Source: Bradyrhizobium sp. KBS0727
GTDB taxonomy: Bacteria > Pseudomonadota > Alphaproteobacteria > Rhizobiales > Xanthobacteraceae
NCBI RefSeq assembly: GCF_005937885.2
Contig: NZ_CP042176.1
Span: 5,699,501-5,763,500 of the forward strand
Direction of reading: 5' to 3'
DNA: 64,000 nt
In this document: piece by piece, positions 1-9,187 of the stretch
Layout of the letters: every line of letters starts with the position of its first letter
Position numbering within the stretch: position 1 is the stretch's first letter
Notes under the pieces: model-generated
Database searches by the model: none
Seen by the model: the letters and a program-made list of their open reading frames with translations, nothing else
What the model was told of the DNA's origin: nothing
Position numbers and translations under genes: made by a program

Positions 1-1037
1 ACGAACTGGCGTCGATCGGCATCGTGATCGGCGCCTCCTGGAACGGCGCGCGCGCCTTCACCGCGACCTCCGGTCCCGGCATCTCGCTGATGACGGAATT
101 CATCGGGCTTTCCTACTTCGCGGAAATTCCGGCCGTGATCATGAACATTCAGCGCGCCGGTCCTTCGACCGGCATGCCGACACGGACCCAGCAATGCGAC
201 ATCATAGCCTGCGCCTACGCGTCGCACGGCGACACCAAGCATGTCCTGCTGTTCCCGGAAGATCCCGCCGAGGCGTTCGAATTCGCCGCGCAGTCGTTCG
301 ACCTCGCCGAACGGCTGCAGACCATGATCTTCCTGATGCTCGACCTCGACATCGGCATGAATCACCGGCTGTGCCGTCCGCTGAAGTGGGACGACGCGCG
401 GCAATACGACCGCGGCAAGGTGATGACGGCCGAGATGCTCGACGAACCCGGCCGCGACTTCGGCCGCTATCTCGACGTCGACGGCGACGGCATTCCCTAC
501 CGCACCTATCCGGGCACGCATCCGACCAAGGGCTCGTTCTTCACCCGCGGCACCTCGCGCGACCGCTACGCACGCTATTCGGAAGAAGGCGCCGTCTACG
601 CCGACAATATGCAGCGGCTGGTGCGCAAGTTCGAAACCGCGCAGGACATGGTGCCGCGGCCGTTGCAGGCCAACGCCGCCAAGCCGACCAAATACGGCGT
701 GATCTATTTCGGCTCGACCTCACCGGCGATGGACGAAGCGATCGGGCTCCTGGAAGCGCGCGGGCACCAGCTCGATCGCATGCGCATCCGCGCCTTCCCG
801 TTCCACTCCAGCGTGGCGAGCTTCATTGCCGACCACGATTTTGTTTACGTGGTCGAGCAGAACCGCGACGGCCAGTTGCGTTCGCTGATCGTCAACGAGA
901 ACGGCATCGATCCGGTGCGGCTGGTGCCGATCCTGCACTATGACGGCACGCCGATCACCGCGCGCTTCATCGCCAACGCCATCGGCGACCACCAGGACCA
1001 CCTGAAGGTGACCCCTCTCCGCAAGGCCGTGTCATGA
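1..1037 (+). CDS. korA: 2-oxoacid:ferredoxin oxidoreductase alpha subunit, C-terminal part
   Basis: This is the C-terminal ~345 residues of the alpha subunit of a 2-oxoglutarate (or related 2-oxoacid):ferredoxin oxidoreductase, which oxidatively decarboxylates the 2-oxoacid to acyl-CoA and reduces ferredoxin in the cytoplasm. The frame is open from base 3, so the gene begins upstream of the window. The alpha-subunit signature GPGISLMTEFIGLSYFAEIP and the following QRAGPSTGMPTRTQQ are clear. The family usually carries a gamma-like domain and more than 600 residues when fused, so roughly the first half is missing here. The gene is followed by korB. Its stop (TGA 1035-1037) lies inside a sequence that repeats exactly at the korB start, so the two genes probably once overlapped as ATGA. 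The exact 2-oxoacid substrate cannot be read from this fragment. Confidence 0.9.
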   Translation, partial: ELASIGIVIGASWNGARAFTATSGPGISLMTEFIGLSYFAEIPAVIMNIQRAGPSTGMPTRTQQCDIIACAYASHGDTKHVLLFPEDPAEAFEFAAQSFDLAERLQTMIFLMLDLDIGMNHRLCRPLKWDDARQYDRGKVMTAEMLDEPGRDFGRYLDVDGDGIPYRTYPGTHPTKGSFFTRGTSRDRYARYSEEGAVYADNMQRLVRKFETAQDMVPRPLQANAAKPTKYGVIYFGSTSPAMDEAIGLLEARGHQLDRMRIRAFPFHSSVASFIADHDFVYVVEQNRDGQLRSLIVNENGIDPVRLVPILHYDGTPITARFIANAIGDHQDHLKVTPLRKAVS

Positions 1038-1040
1038 CCT

Positions 1041-1164
1041 GCCCGGTGATCTTTCCGCCGTCATACCCGGCCTTGTGCCGGGCATCCACGACTTCCTTCT
1101 TCCTGGCCAAGACGTGGATGGCCGGGACAAGCCCGGCCATGACGCGGCTGGAATCGCAGGTGTT
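1041..1164. repeat. REP-like palindromic element between korA and korB
   Basis: The core, 1060-1143, is a long imperfect inverted repeat: GTCATACCCGGCC at one end and GGCCGGGACAAGCCCGGCC-ATGAC at the other, with inner arms ATCCACG and CGTGGAT. This is a repeat type common in intergenic regions of Bradyrhizobium relatives (recalled, not searched). Eleven bases, TGTCATGACCT, occur on both sides (1030-1040 and 1164-1174), as expected for a target-site duplication. The left copy holds the korA stop and the right copy the korB start. A hairpin here could also alter korA/korB stoichiometry or mRNA stability (inference). Confidence 0.75.
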
Positions 1165-1167
1165 GTC

Positions 1168-2223
1168 ATGACCTATATTGCAAAGCCGAAGTTCCAGCAT
1201 CCCGGCCTGCCGAAGAACGATCTCGGCTACACCCATCGCGACTACGAGGGCAAGGTCTCGACCCTTTGCGCCGGTTGCGGCCACGACTCGATCACCGCCT
1301 CGATCATCGAGGCCTGCTACGAGCTGTCGATCGAGCCGCATCGCGTCGCGAAAATTTCCGGTATCGGCTGCTCGTCGAAGACGCCGGACTATTTCCTCGG
1401 CAACTCGCACGGCTTCAACTCGGTGCATGGCCGCATGCCGTCGGTTTTGACCGGCGCCAACCTCGCCAACCGCGACCTGATCTATCTCGGCGTCTCCGGC
1501 GACGGCGACAGTGCCTCGATCGGCTTCGGCCAGTTCGCGCATTCGATCCGCCGCGGCGTCAACATGACCTACATCGTCGAGAACAACGGCGTGTACGGCC
1601 TGACCAAGGGACAATTTTCGGCCACCGCCGACCGCGGCTCGAAATCCAAGAAGGGCGTGATGAACACCGACAACGCGATCGACCTGGTGGCGATCGCGCT
1701 GCAGCTCGGCGCAACCTTCGTGGCGCGCAGCTTCTCCGGCGACAAGACCCAGCTGGTGCCGCTGATCGCCGCCGCGATCCGCCACAAGGGCGCGTCCTTC
1801 ATCGACGTCATCAGCCCCTGCATCGCCTTCAACAACCACGCTGGCTCGACCAAGAGTTTTGACTACGTCCGCGAACACAACGACGCCGTGAACCGCCTCG
1901 ACGTCATCACCGGCCGCGACCCGATCACCGTCGATTACGCCCCGGGTTCGGTGCAGGTGGTGGAGCAGCACGACGGCACCCGGCTGGCGCTGCGCAAGAT
2001 CGACGCCGACTACGACCCCAACGACCGGCTGGCGGCCATGACCTTCCTGCAGAAGCACGCCGCCAAGGGCCAGGTGGTCACCGGGCTGTTGTATGTCGAT
2101 CCGGACTCGGAGGATATGCACGCCCATCTCGACACCATCGAGCGGCCGCTGAACACGCTGGATGCCGGCGATCTCTGCCCCGGCACCTCGGCGCTGGAAA
2201 AGATCAACGCCAGCCTGCGCTGA
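1168..2223 (+). CDS. korB: 2-oxoacid:ferredoxin oxidoreductase beta subunit
   Basis: A 351-residue thiamine-pyrophosphate-binding beta subunit, partner of the upstream alpha subunit. Near the N-terminus LCAGCGHDS is the conserved cysteine-containing region. The TPP/Mg motif follows as GDGDSASIGFGQF with the NN of VENNGVYGLTKGQ, as in KorB/PorB proteins. The open frame extends to 1075, but that extension is translated palindromic repeat, so the ATG at 1168 (MTYIAKPKF) is taken as the start. The 130 bases between korA and this gene are filled by the inserted repeat. Cotranscription with korA is likely. Sequence alone points to 2-oxoglutarate more than pyruvate as substrate, with moderate certainty. 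Confidence 0.92.
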   Translation: MTYIAKPKFQHPGLPKNDLGYTHRDYEGKVSTLCAGCGHDSITASIIEACYELSIEPHRVAKISGIGCSSKTPDYFLGNSHGFNSVHGRMPSVLTGANLANRDLIYLGVSGDGDSASIGFGQFAHSIRRGVNMTYIVENNGVYGLTKGQFSATADRGSKSKKGVMNTDNAIDLVAIALQLGATFVARSFSGDKTQLVPLIAAAIRHKGASFIDVISPCIAFNNHAGSTKSFDYVREHNDAVNRLDVITGRDPITVDYAPGSVQVVEQHDGTRLALRKIDADYDPNDRLAAMTFLQKHAAKGQVVTGLLYVDPDSEDMHAHLDTIERPLNTLDAGDLCPGTSALEKINASLR

Positions 2224-2547
2224 GCCGAATGTCGGGCTGAAGGATCTGCCGCCGGGTTTCATTGCCGCCGAAAGAGGCGGCGTGGCCGGATCGCAGCGCT
2301 GCAATCGCGGGCTTATCTTTATTTGCGGCCCTGATTGCGGGCGCACTGCCGTCACAAAATTGTGCAGGATTGAAGCGACGCTCGGGGATCAACCTCCCCC
2401 GGGGGATCGATCCGGTGCCTATTGCGTTATCACGACGGATAGAGCCCTTCCCAACGGCGACATGCCGAACCAAATGTTGACTTTCCACCCTCGCAGCCGA
2501 AAGCTGCCGGGAACCCGGAAATCGACCGACCGAACAGAACAGGCATC
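2224..2547. other. intergenic region upstream of the pentose-phosphate operon
   Basis: 324 bases without a convincing gene. A 72-codon frame at 2262-2480 has one hydrophobic stretch but no ribosome site and no recognisable family. The region should hold the korB terminator and the promoter of the operon starting at 2548. A TTGACT at about 2474 could be part of a -35 box, but no good -10 follows at normal spacing, so no promoter is called. Confidence 0.4.
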
Positions 2548-5394
2548 ATGAATCCCGTCAAAGCCCTCGAAAACCATGGTCAGGCCGTTTGGCTCGACTT
2601 CCTTGCCCGCGGCTTCATCGCCAAGGGCGACCTCAAGGCGCTGATCGATACCGATGGCGTCAAGGGCGTCACCTCGAATCCCTCGATCTTCGAGAAGGCG
2701 ATCGGCAGTTCGGACGAGTATGACGCCTCGATCGGCCAGGCGCTGAAGAAGGGCGACCGCCCGGTCGCCGACCTGTTCGAGGCGCTGGCGGTCGAGGATA
2801 TCCAGCACGCGGCCGACGTACTGCGCTCGGTCTACGACCAACTGAAAGGCGATGACGGGTTCGTCAGCCTGGAGGTTTCGCCCTATCTGGCGATGGACAC
2901 CAAGGGGACCATCGCCGAGGCCGAGCGGCTCTGGAACGACGTCAAACGCAAGAATTTGATGGTCAAGGTGCCGGCGACGCCGGAAGGCCTGCCCGCGATC
3001 GAGCAGCTGATCGGCGAAGGCATCAGCATCAACATCACGCTGCTGTTCTCGCAGAAGGTCTATCGTGAGGTCGCGGAGGCTTATATTGCCGGCCTCGAGA
3101 AATACGTCGCCAAGGGCGGCGATCCCTCCCATGTCGCCAGTGTCGCCTCCTTCTTCGTCAGCCGGATCGACTCGGCGGTCGACAAGCAGCTCGACGAGAA
3201 GATCGCCAAAGCCAACGACCCCAGCGAGAAGGAACGGCTGAGCGCGCTGAAGGGCAAGGTCGCGATCGCCAATGCGAAGATCGCCTATCAGGATTACAAG
3301 CGCCTGTTCGCAGGCTCCCGCTGGGACAAGCTCGCCGCCAAGGGCGCCAAGCCGCAGCGGCTGTTGTGGGCTTCCACCGGCACCAAGAACAAGGACTACA
3401 GCGACGTCCTCTATGTCGAGGAATTGATCGGTCCCAACACCATCAACACTGTACCGCCGGCAACGCTCGACGCGTTCCGCGACCACGGTAAAGTGCGCGA
3501 CAGCCTCGAGGAAAACATCGAGGACGCCCGCCGCGTGCTGGAAGAGCTCGATAAATCCGGCATCTCGCTCGATGCCATCACGGCCGAGCTGGTCAAGGAT
3601 GGCGTCAAGCAGTTCGCCGACGCCGCCGACAAGCTGTACGGCGCGGTCGCGCACAAGCGCGCGGCCTCGCTCGGCGGCGGTATCGACGCGGCGCACTTCG
3701 CGCTCGGCGACGGCATCAAGAAGGCCGTCGAGAAGAGCACCGAGGATTGGCGCGTGCACGCCACGATCCGCCGGCTCTGGCACAAGGACAAGTCGGTCTG
3801 GACCGGTGACGACGAGAACAAGTGGCTCGGCTGGCTGAGCAGCCCGGCCGCGGCCGACGTCGCCGACTACGAGGACTTTTCCCGGCGCGTGAAGGGACAG
3901 AATTTCAGCGATGCCGTGGTGCTCGGGATGGGCGGATCGAGCCTCGGTCCCGAAGTGCTGGCGGAAACATTCCCCACGAAGTCCGGCTTTCCGAAGCTGC
4001 ACGTGCTCGACTCCACCGATCCCGCGCAGGTGCGGGCGATGGAGGCCTCCGTCGATCTCGCTCACACCCTGTTCATCGTTTCCAGCAAATCCGGCGGTAC
4101 CACCGAGCCGAACGTGATGAAGGATTATTTCTTCGATCGCGTCGCCAAGACCATCGGCAAGGATAAAGCCGGACATCGTTTCATCGCCGTGACCGATCCC
4201 GGATCGTCGCTGGAGAAGGTCGCCATCAAACAGGGCTTTGCGCGCATTTTCCACGGCGATCCCACCATCGGCGGGCGCTATTCCGTGCTGTCGCCGTTCG
4301 GACTGGTGCCGGCCGCTGCCGCCGGCATCGACGTCAGGAGCCTGATCGCGCATACGCTGGCGATGGTGCGCTCCTGCGGCGCCGACGTGCCGCCCCAGGA
4401 AAATCCCGGCGTGCAGCTCGGGCTGGCGCTCGGCCTCGCCGGGCTCGAAGGCGTTGACAAGGTGACGATTTCCTCGTCGAGCAAGATCGCCGATTTCGGC
4501 GCCTGGGCCGAGCAGTTGATTGCCGAATCCACCGGCAAGGACGGCAAGGGCCTGATCCCGATCGATGGCGAGCCGCTCGGAACGCCCGAGGCCTACGGCG
4601 GCGACCGCTTCTTCATCGACATCCGCGTCGAAGGCGACGACGACGCCTCGCATGACGGCAGGCTCGCCGCGCTCGAGGCCGCCGGTCATCCTGTGGTCCG
4701 CATCGTGATGAAGTCGATCGACCATCTCGGCCAGGAGTTCTTCCGTTTCGAAATGGCGACCGCGGTGGCCGGCGCCATCCTCGGCATCAACCCGTTCAAC
4801 CAGCCCGACGTCGAAGCCGCCAAGATCAAGACCCGCGAATTGACCGGCGCGTTCGAAAAGACCGGCAAGTTGCCCGCCGAGACGCCGGTGATGAGTTCTG
4901 CCGAAGCCGATCTCTATACCGATGACGCCAATGCGGCGGCACTGCGCAGGGCCGGCGCCAATGGCAGCCTCGGCTCCTGGATCAAGGCCCATCTCTCCCG
5001 CTCCGGGAGCGGCGACTATGTGGCGTTGCTGGCCTATATCGCGCGCGACCCCGGCTCGATCGGGAGCTTGCAGAAGATGCGGCTCGCCGTGCGCGACGAG
5101 CGCCACGTCGCGACCTGCGCCGAGTTCGGCCCGCGCTTCCTGCATTCGACCGGCCAGGCCTACAAGGGCGGTCCCGACAGCGGGGTGTTCCTGCAGATCA
5201 CGGCCGATGACGCCAAGGACTTGAAGGTGCCGGGCCAGAAGGCAAGCTTCGGTATCATCCAGGCGGCGCAGGCCCGCGGCGATTTCGACGTGCTCACCGA
5301 GCGCGGCCGGCGCGCGCTGCGCGTCCATCTCAAGGGCGAGATCGGACCGGCGCTCGCTGCACTGGACGCCGCGATCTCGGAAGCAGTCAATTAG
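2548..5394 (+). CDS. tal-pgi: bifunctional transaldolase / glucose-6-phosphate isomerase
   Basis: A 948-residue fusion of two sugar-phosphate enzymes. Residues ~1-370 are transaldolase: GVTSNPSIFEK (~39-50) and NLMVKVPATPEG with the Schiff-base lysine at about 140. Residues ~390-948 are glucose-6-phosphate isomerase: GMGGSSLGPEVL (~460-470), the sugar-phosphate loop SKSGGTTE (~513-520), and GTPEAYGGDRFF further on. Such Tal-PGI fusions are known in alphaproteobacteria and cyanobacteria. The product links fructose-6-P, sedoheptulose-7-P and glucose-6-P in the cytoplasm, feeding substrate to the Zwf encoded in the same operon. It is the first gene, 12 bases before gnd. The ribosome site before the ATG is weak, but the N-terminus matches transaldolase starts. 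No key residue appears lost. Confidence 0.95.
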   Translation: MNPVKALENHGQAVWLDFLARGFIAKGDLKALIDTDGVKGVTSNPSIFEKAIGSSDEYDASIGQALKKGDRPVADLFEALAVEDIQHAADVLRSVYDQLKGDDGFVSLEVSPYLAMDTKGTIAEAERLWNDVKRKNLMVKVPATPEGLPAIEQLIGEGISINITLLFSQKVYREVAEAYIAGLEKYVAKGGDPSHVASVASFFVSRIDSAVDKQLDEKIAKANDPSEKERLSALKGKVAIANAKIAYQDYKRLFAGSRWDKLAAKGAKPQRLLWASTGTKNKDYSDVLYVEELIGPNTINTVPPATLDAFRDHGKVRDSLEENIEDARRVLEELDKSGISLDAITAELVKDGVKQFADAADKLYGAVAHKRAASLGGGIDAAHFALGDGIKKAVEKSTEDWRVHATIRRLWHKDKSVWTGDDENKWLGWLSSPAAADVADYEDFSRRVKGQNFSDAVVLGMGGSSLGPEVLAETFPTKSGFPKLHVLDSTDPAQVRAMEASVDLAHTLFIVSSKSGGTTEPNVMKDYFFDRVAKTIGKDKAGHRFIAVTDPGSSLEKVAIKQGFARIFHGDPTIGGRYSVLSPFGLVPAAAAGIDVRSLIAHTLAMVRSCGADVPPQENPGVQLGLALGLAGLEGVDKVTISSSSKIADFGAWAEQLIAESTGKDGKGLIPIDGEPLGTPEAYGGDRFFIDIRVEGDDDASHDGRLAALEAAGHPVVRIVMKSIDHLGQEFFRFEMATAVAGAILGINPFNQPDVEAAKIKTRELTGAFEKTGKLPAETPVMSSAEADLYTDDANAAALRRAGANGSLGSWIKAHLSRSGSGDYVALLAYIARDPGSIGSLQKMRLAVRDERHVATCAEFGPRFLHSTGQAYKGGPDSGVFLQITADDAKDLKVPGQKASFGIIQAAQARGDFDVLTERGRRALRVHLKGEIGPALAALDAAISEAVN

Positions 5395-5406
5395 GAAAGC
5401 AAGCGA

Positions 5407-6402
5407 ATGCAACTCGGCATGATCGGCCTCGGCCGGATGGGCGGCAACATCGTCCGCCGGCTGATGAAGAACGGCCACACCGCGGTGGTCTACGACAAGG
5501 ACGCCAAGGCCGTCGCCGGCCTCGCCGCCGAGGGCGCCAGCGGAGCTTCGTCGCTGGAAGATTTCGTCGCCAAGCTCAAGAAGCCGCGCACCGCCTGGGT
5601 GATGCTGCCGGCCGGCAAGATCACCGAGGCGACGATCGAAGCGCTGGCAAAACTGATGCAGCCCGGCGACGTCATCATCGACGGCGGCAATACGTTCTGG
5701 CAGGACGACGTCCGCCGCGGCAAGACGCTGAAAGAGAGCGGCCTGCATTACCTCGACGTCGGCACCAGCGGCGGCGTCTGGGGCATCGAGCGCGGCTATT
5801 GCATGATGATCGGCGGCGACAAGGCGGTGGTCGACCGGCTCGATCCGATCTTCAGGACGCTGGCGCCGGGGATCGGCGACATTCCGTTGACGCCCGGCCG
5901 CGAGAAGCGCGACCCGCGCATCGAACAGGGCTACATCCACGCCGGCCCGGTCGGCGCCGGGCACTTCGTCAAGATGATCCACAACGGCATCGAATATGGC
6001 CTGATGCAGGCCTACGCCGAAGGCTTCGACATTCTGAAGAACGCCAATATCGAGGCGCTGCCGCCGGAACATCGCTTCGACCTGGATATCGCCGACATAG
6101 CCGAAGTGTGGCGGCGCGGCAGCGTGATCCCGTCCTGGCTGCTCGACCTGACGTCATCCGCGCTCGCGGAAAACCAGACGCTGGATAATTACTCCGGCTT
6201 CGTCGAGGATTCCGGCGAAGGGCGATGGACCGTCAATGCCGCGATCGACGAGGCGGTGCCGGCGGAAGTGCTGACGGCGGCGCTCTATGCGCGCTTCCGC
6301 TCGCGCAAGGATCATACTTTTGCGGAAAAAATCCTCTCGGCGATGCGCGCAGGCTTCGGCGGCCACAGGGAGCCGCCGAAGAAGCCGGGCTCAAAGGCGT
6401 GA
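5407..6402 (+). CDS. gnd: 6-phosphogluconate dehydrogenase, decarboxylating (short type)
   Basis: A 331-residue enzyme that oxidises 6-phosphogluconate to ribulose-5-phosphate and CO2, giving NAD(P)H. The Rossmann motif [18 protein letters not shown] is at the N-terminus, followed by [11 protein letters not shown], the substrate loop [19 protein letters not shown] and the catalytic [16 protein letters not shown]. Length fits the short GndA/YqeC-like class rather than the ~470-residue E. coli type; short enzymes often prefer NAD. AGGAAAG lies just upstream of the ATG. It is the second gene of the operon, with three bases between its stop and the zwf start. Confidence 0.93.
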   Translation: MQLGMIGLGRMGGNIVRRLMKNGHTAVVYDKDAKAVAGLAAEGASGASSLEDFVAKLKKPRTAWVMLPAGKITEATIEALAKLMQPGDVIIDGGNTFWQDDVRRGKTLKESGLHYLDVGTSGGVWGIERGYCMMIGGDKAVVDRLDPIFRTLAPGIGDIPLTPGREKRDPRIEQGYIHAGPVGAGHFVKMIHNGIEYGLMQAYAEGFDILKNANIEALPPEHRFDLDIADIAEVWRRGSVIPSWLLDLTSSALAENQTLDNYSGFVEDSGEGRWTVNAAIDEAVPAEVLTAALYARFRSRKDHTFAEKILSAMRAGFGGHREPPKKPGSKA

Positions 6403-6405
6403 TGC

Positions 6406-7917
6406 ATGGCGGTCGGTAAGGCAGCACAAACCAGGCCCGATCCCTGCTCGTTCGTGATCTTCGGCGTCACCGGAGACCTCGCGCACCGGCTGGTAATCCC
6501 CGCCCTTTATAACCTCGCTGCCAACCACCTGCTGCCGGATAAATTCTGCGTGGTCGGCATTGCCCGCAAGGGCATGTCGAGCGGCGAACTGCGCGACGGC
6601 CTGATGAAGGGACTGCACCGGTACGCCACCCGCGCGGTGGACGACGCCATCGCCCAGCGCCTGCTGGCATGCGTCACCTGCATCGAGGCCGATCCGAAAG
6701 ACCCGGCCTCGTTCGATGCGATGAACAAGCAGCTCGACGAGCTGGAAGCCTCGCGGCAGACCGGCGGCAACCGGCTGTTTTATCTGGCGACGCCGCCGAA
6801 CGCGTTCCTGCCGATCAGCCGCGAGCTCGGCCGCACCGGCATGCTGGCGGAAAACGGTTCCTGGCGGCGGCTGGTGATCGAAAAACCGTTCGGTACCGAC
6901 CTTGCCTCGGCGAGGGAGCTCAACAGCGAACTCTTGAAGATCGTCGACGAGCACCAGATCTACCGGATCGACCATTATCTCGGCAAGGAAACCGTCCAGA
7001 ACATCCTGGTGCTGCGCTTTGCCAACGGCATGTTCGAGCCGATCTGGAATCGCAACCATATCGACCATATCCAGATCACGGTCGACGAGAAGATCGGCGT
7101 CGGTCACCGCGGCAGCTTCTACGACGTGACCGGCGCGCTGCGCGACATGGTGCCGAACCATCTCTTTCAATTGCTATCGCTGGTCGCGATGGAGCCGCCC
7201 GCGAAGTTCGATGCCCATGCGGTGCGTTCGGAGAAAGCCGAGGTGCTGGCGGCGGTCCAGACCCAGACCGAGGAAGAGGCGCTGCGCAATTCGGTGCGCG
7301 GGCAATATCGCGCCGGCAGGGTCGGCGATACCGAAATCGACGATTATCGCAAGACTCCCGACGTCAAGCCCGGAAGCAACACGGAAACCTATGCCGCACT
7401 CAAGCTGACCATCGACAATTGGCGCTGGGCCGGCGTGCCCTTCTATCTCCGCACCGGCAAGGCGCTCGGCGTCAAGCGCACCGAAATCGCGATCAAGTTC
7501 AAGCAGGCGCCGTTTGCGATGTTTCGCGATACGCCGGTGGACCGGCTGTCGCAGAATTACCTGATCATTTCGACCGAGCCGACCGAAGGTATCGCACTGC
7601 AGTTCAACACCAAGGTGCCGGGACCGAACATCAACATCGACGGCGTCGAGATGAAGTTCCGCTACAAGGATTACTTCAAGACCGAGCCGTCGACCGGCTA
7701 CGAGACGCTGATCTATGACTGCATGATCGGCGACAACATCCTGTTTCAGCGCGCCGACAGCGTGGAAGCCGGCTGGCAGGCCGTGCAACCGTTCCTCGAT
7801 GCCTGGAAGAAGGCCGGCGCCAGGGGGCTTAAGGTCTACGAACCCGGCAGCGAAGGCCCCGAGGAGGCCAACGAACTGATGGAACGTGACGGCCGAAGCT
7901 GGCGGAAGCTCGGTTAG
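6406..7917 (+). CDS. zwf: glucose-6-phosphate 1-dehydrogenase
   Basis: A 503-residue enzyme that oxidises glucose-6-phosphate to 6-phosphogluconolactone, the entry to both the oxidative pentose-phosphate and Entner-Doudoroff routes. The dinucleotide fingerprint GVTGDLAHR is at ~20-28 and the substrate/catalytic motif RIDHYLGKETVQN is present with its lysine and histidine. The dimer-region GALRDMVPNHLFQLL and the C-terminal RTGKAL and YETLIYDCMIGD blocks are normal for the family. Full length. It starts three bases after gnd and ends three bases before pgl, so it is almost certainly translated from the same mRNA. Confidence 0.96.
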   Translation: MAVGKAAQTRPDPCSFVIFGVTGDLAHRLVIPALYNLAANHLLPDKFCVVGIARKGMSSGELRDGLMKGLHRYATRAVDDAIAQRLLACVTCIEADPKDPASFDAMNKQLDELEASRQTGGNRLFYLATPPNAFLPISRELGRTGMLAENGSWRRLVIEKPFGTDLASARELNSELLKIVDEHQIYRIDHYLGKETVQNILVLRFANGMFEPIWNRNHIDHIQITVDEKIGVGHRGSFYDVTGALRDMVPNHLFQLLSLVAMEPPAKFDAHAVRSEKAEVLAAVQTQTEEEALRNSVRGQYRAGRVGDTEIDDYRKTPDVKPGSNTETYAALKLTIDNWRWAGVPFYLRTGKALGVKRTEIAIKFKQAPFAMFRDTPVDRLSQNYLIISTEPTEGIALQFNTKVPGPNINIDGVEMKFRYKDYFKTEPSTGYETLIYDCMIGDNILFQRADSVEAGWQAVQPFLDAWKKAGARGLKVYEPGSEGPEEANELMERDGRSWRKLG

Positions 7918-7920
7918 CCG

Positions 7921-8676
7921 ATGGCCGGGAACGACAACCGACACGTCATTGGGGTTGCCGATCCGGCGGCTTTGGCAACCGCCGCCGCCGATCGTGTGCT
8001 GGCCCGGATAGCCGCCAACGGCGGCCGCGTGGCGATCTGCCTGACCGGGGGATCGAGCCCGCAGCAGCTCTATCAGCTGCTCGCCACCGACAGCTATCGA
8101 AGCCGCATTCCGTGGGAGCGCGTTCACTGGTTCATCGGCGATGAACGGTTTGTTCCGGCGGGCGATCCGCTCAACAACATGAGCATGGCGAGCGCGGCGT
8201 TTCTGGACCAGTGCGCGCCGGCTTCCAACGTCCATCCGATTCCGACAGCGACCGCCGACCCGGCCGATCCCGACCGTAGCGCTGCGCTTTACGAAGGCGA
8301 ACTGAAGTCCTTCTATGGCGCGGAGATGCTGGATCACGAGCGCCCCTTGTTCGATCTCGTATTGATGGGCGTCGGCCCCGACGGCCACACCGCATCGCTA
8401 TTTCCCGGATATCCCGCACTTGAGGAGACCGCGCGCTGGGTCGTCGGCGTGCCGCGTGCCAATGTCGAGCCGTTCGTTCCCCGCGTTACCCTCACCTTGC
8501 CTACGCTCGCCTCTTGCCGCGAAATGCTGTTCGAGGTCGCGGGCGCCGGCAAGCGCGCAATCTTGACGCGCCTGCTCGCAGGCGAGGACCTGCCGGCCGG
8601 CCGCGCAGGCTCCGCCGGCGAGACGGTCTGGCTGGTCGACCGGGCGGCGCTTCCGGAGGATTTTCGTGGGCAGTGA
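7921..8676 (+). CDS. pgl: 6-phosphogluconolactonase
   Basis: A 251-residue hydrolase of 6-phosphogluconolactone, the step after Zwf. Family motifs are LTGGSSPQQLY near the N-terminus, WFIGDERFVPAGDPLNN, and MGVGPDGHTASLFPG with the catalytic His region. Length is normal (~230-270). The start lies three bases after zwf. The end overlaps the next gene by 11 bases, and the gntK ribosome site lies inside the pgl coding sequence, so translational coupling is expected. Confidence 0.95.
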   Translation: MAGNDNRHVIGVADPAALATAAADRVLARIAANGGRVAICLTGGSSPQQLYQLLATDSYRSRIPWERVHWFIGDERFVPAGDPLNNMSMASAAFLDQCAPASNVHPIPTATADPADPDRSAALYEGELKSFYGAEMLDHERPLFDLVLMGVGPDGHTASLFPGYPALEETARWVVGVPRANVEPFVPRVTLTLPTLASCREMLFEVAGAGKRAILTRLLAGEDLPAGRAGSAGETVWLVDRAALPEDFRGQ

Positions 8677-9187
8677 GCCCCCCTTCGCGCTGGTGGTGAT
8701 GGGCGTCTCCGGCTCGGGCAAGAGCACGATTGCCGAACACCTCGCCGCGCGCATCGGCTGGAATTATGTCGACGGCGACCTGTTTCACCCGCCGGCCAAT
8801 GTAGCCAAGATGAGCGCGGGCCACCCGCTCACCGACGAAGACCGCTGGCCATGGCTGCGCGCGATCGCCGCCGAGATCGATCGCCTCGCGGCGGCCAGCC
8901 AGCGCGCCGTCGTCGCCTGCTCGGCGCTGAAGCGCGCCTATCGCGACATTCTCGTGCACGGCCGCGACGACGTCCGCATCGTCTTCCTCGACGGCACCCA
9001 GGACCTGATCGCGAAACGGCTCGCCGCACGCAAGGGGCATTTCATGCCGCCCGGGCTGCTCGACAGCCAGTTCCAAACTCTCGAGCCGCCGCAGGCGAGC
9101 GAGCGGCCGATCACGGTTTCGATCGATGCATCGGTCGAGGCGATCGTCGATGCCATTATCCGCCAACTCCAACTGGTTGCCCCATGA
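8666..9187 (+). CDS. gntK: gluconokinase
   Basis: A 173-residue small P-loop kinase that phosphorylates gluconate to 6-phosphogluconate, letting free gluconate enter the pathway. The Walker A motif is GVSGSGKST, followed by the typical GDLFHPPANVAKMSAGHPLTDEDR block of the GntK family (shortened: GDLFHP then NVAKM). CSALKRAYRD and the lid GHFMPPGLLDSQF are also typical. The start is GTG at 8666 with GGAGGA at 8655-8660. It overlaps pgl by 11 bases and the next gene by four (ATGA). All gluconokinase motifs are intact. Confidence 0.94.
   Translation: MGSEPPFALVVMGVSGSGKSTIAEHLAARIGWNYVDGDLFHPPANVAKMSAGHPLTDEDRWPWLRAIAAEIDRLAAASQRAVVACSALKRAYRDILVHGRDDVRIVFLDGTQDLIAKRLAARKGHFMPPGLLDSQFQTLEPPQASERPITVSIDASVEAIVDAIIRQLQLVAP

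Noticed and set aside
1075-1167. Extended N-terminus for KorB
   Set aside because: The added residues are a translation of the inserted palindromic repeat.
2262-2480. 72-codon ORF with one hydrophobic stretch
   Set aside because: No ribosome site, no family resemblance, and overlaps other short frames equally poor.
2419-6072. 1217-codon leftward open frame
   Set aside because: It lies antisense to tal-pgi and gnd, which have full family motifs. Long antisense frames are normal in DNA with high GC at third positions, and its translation shows no domain.
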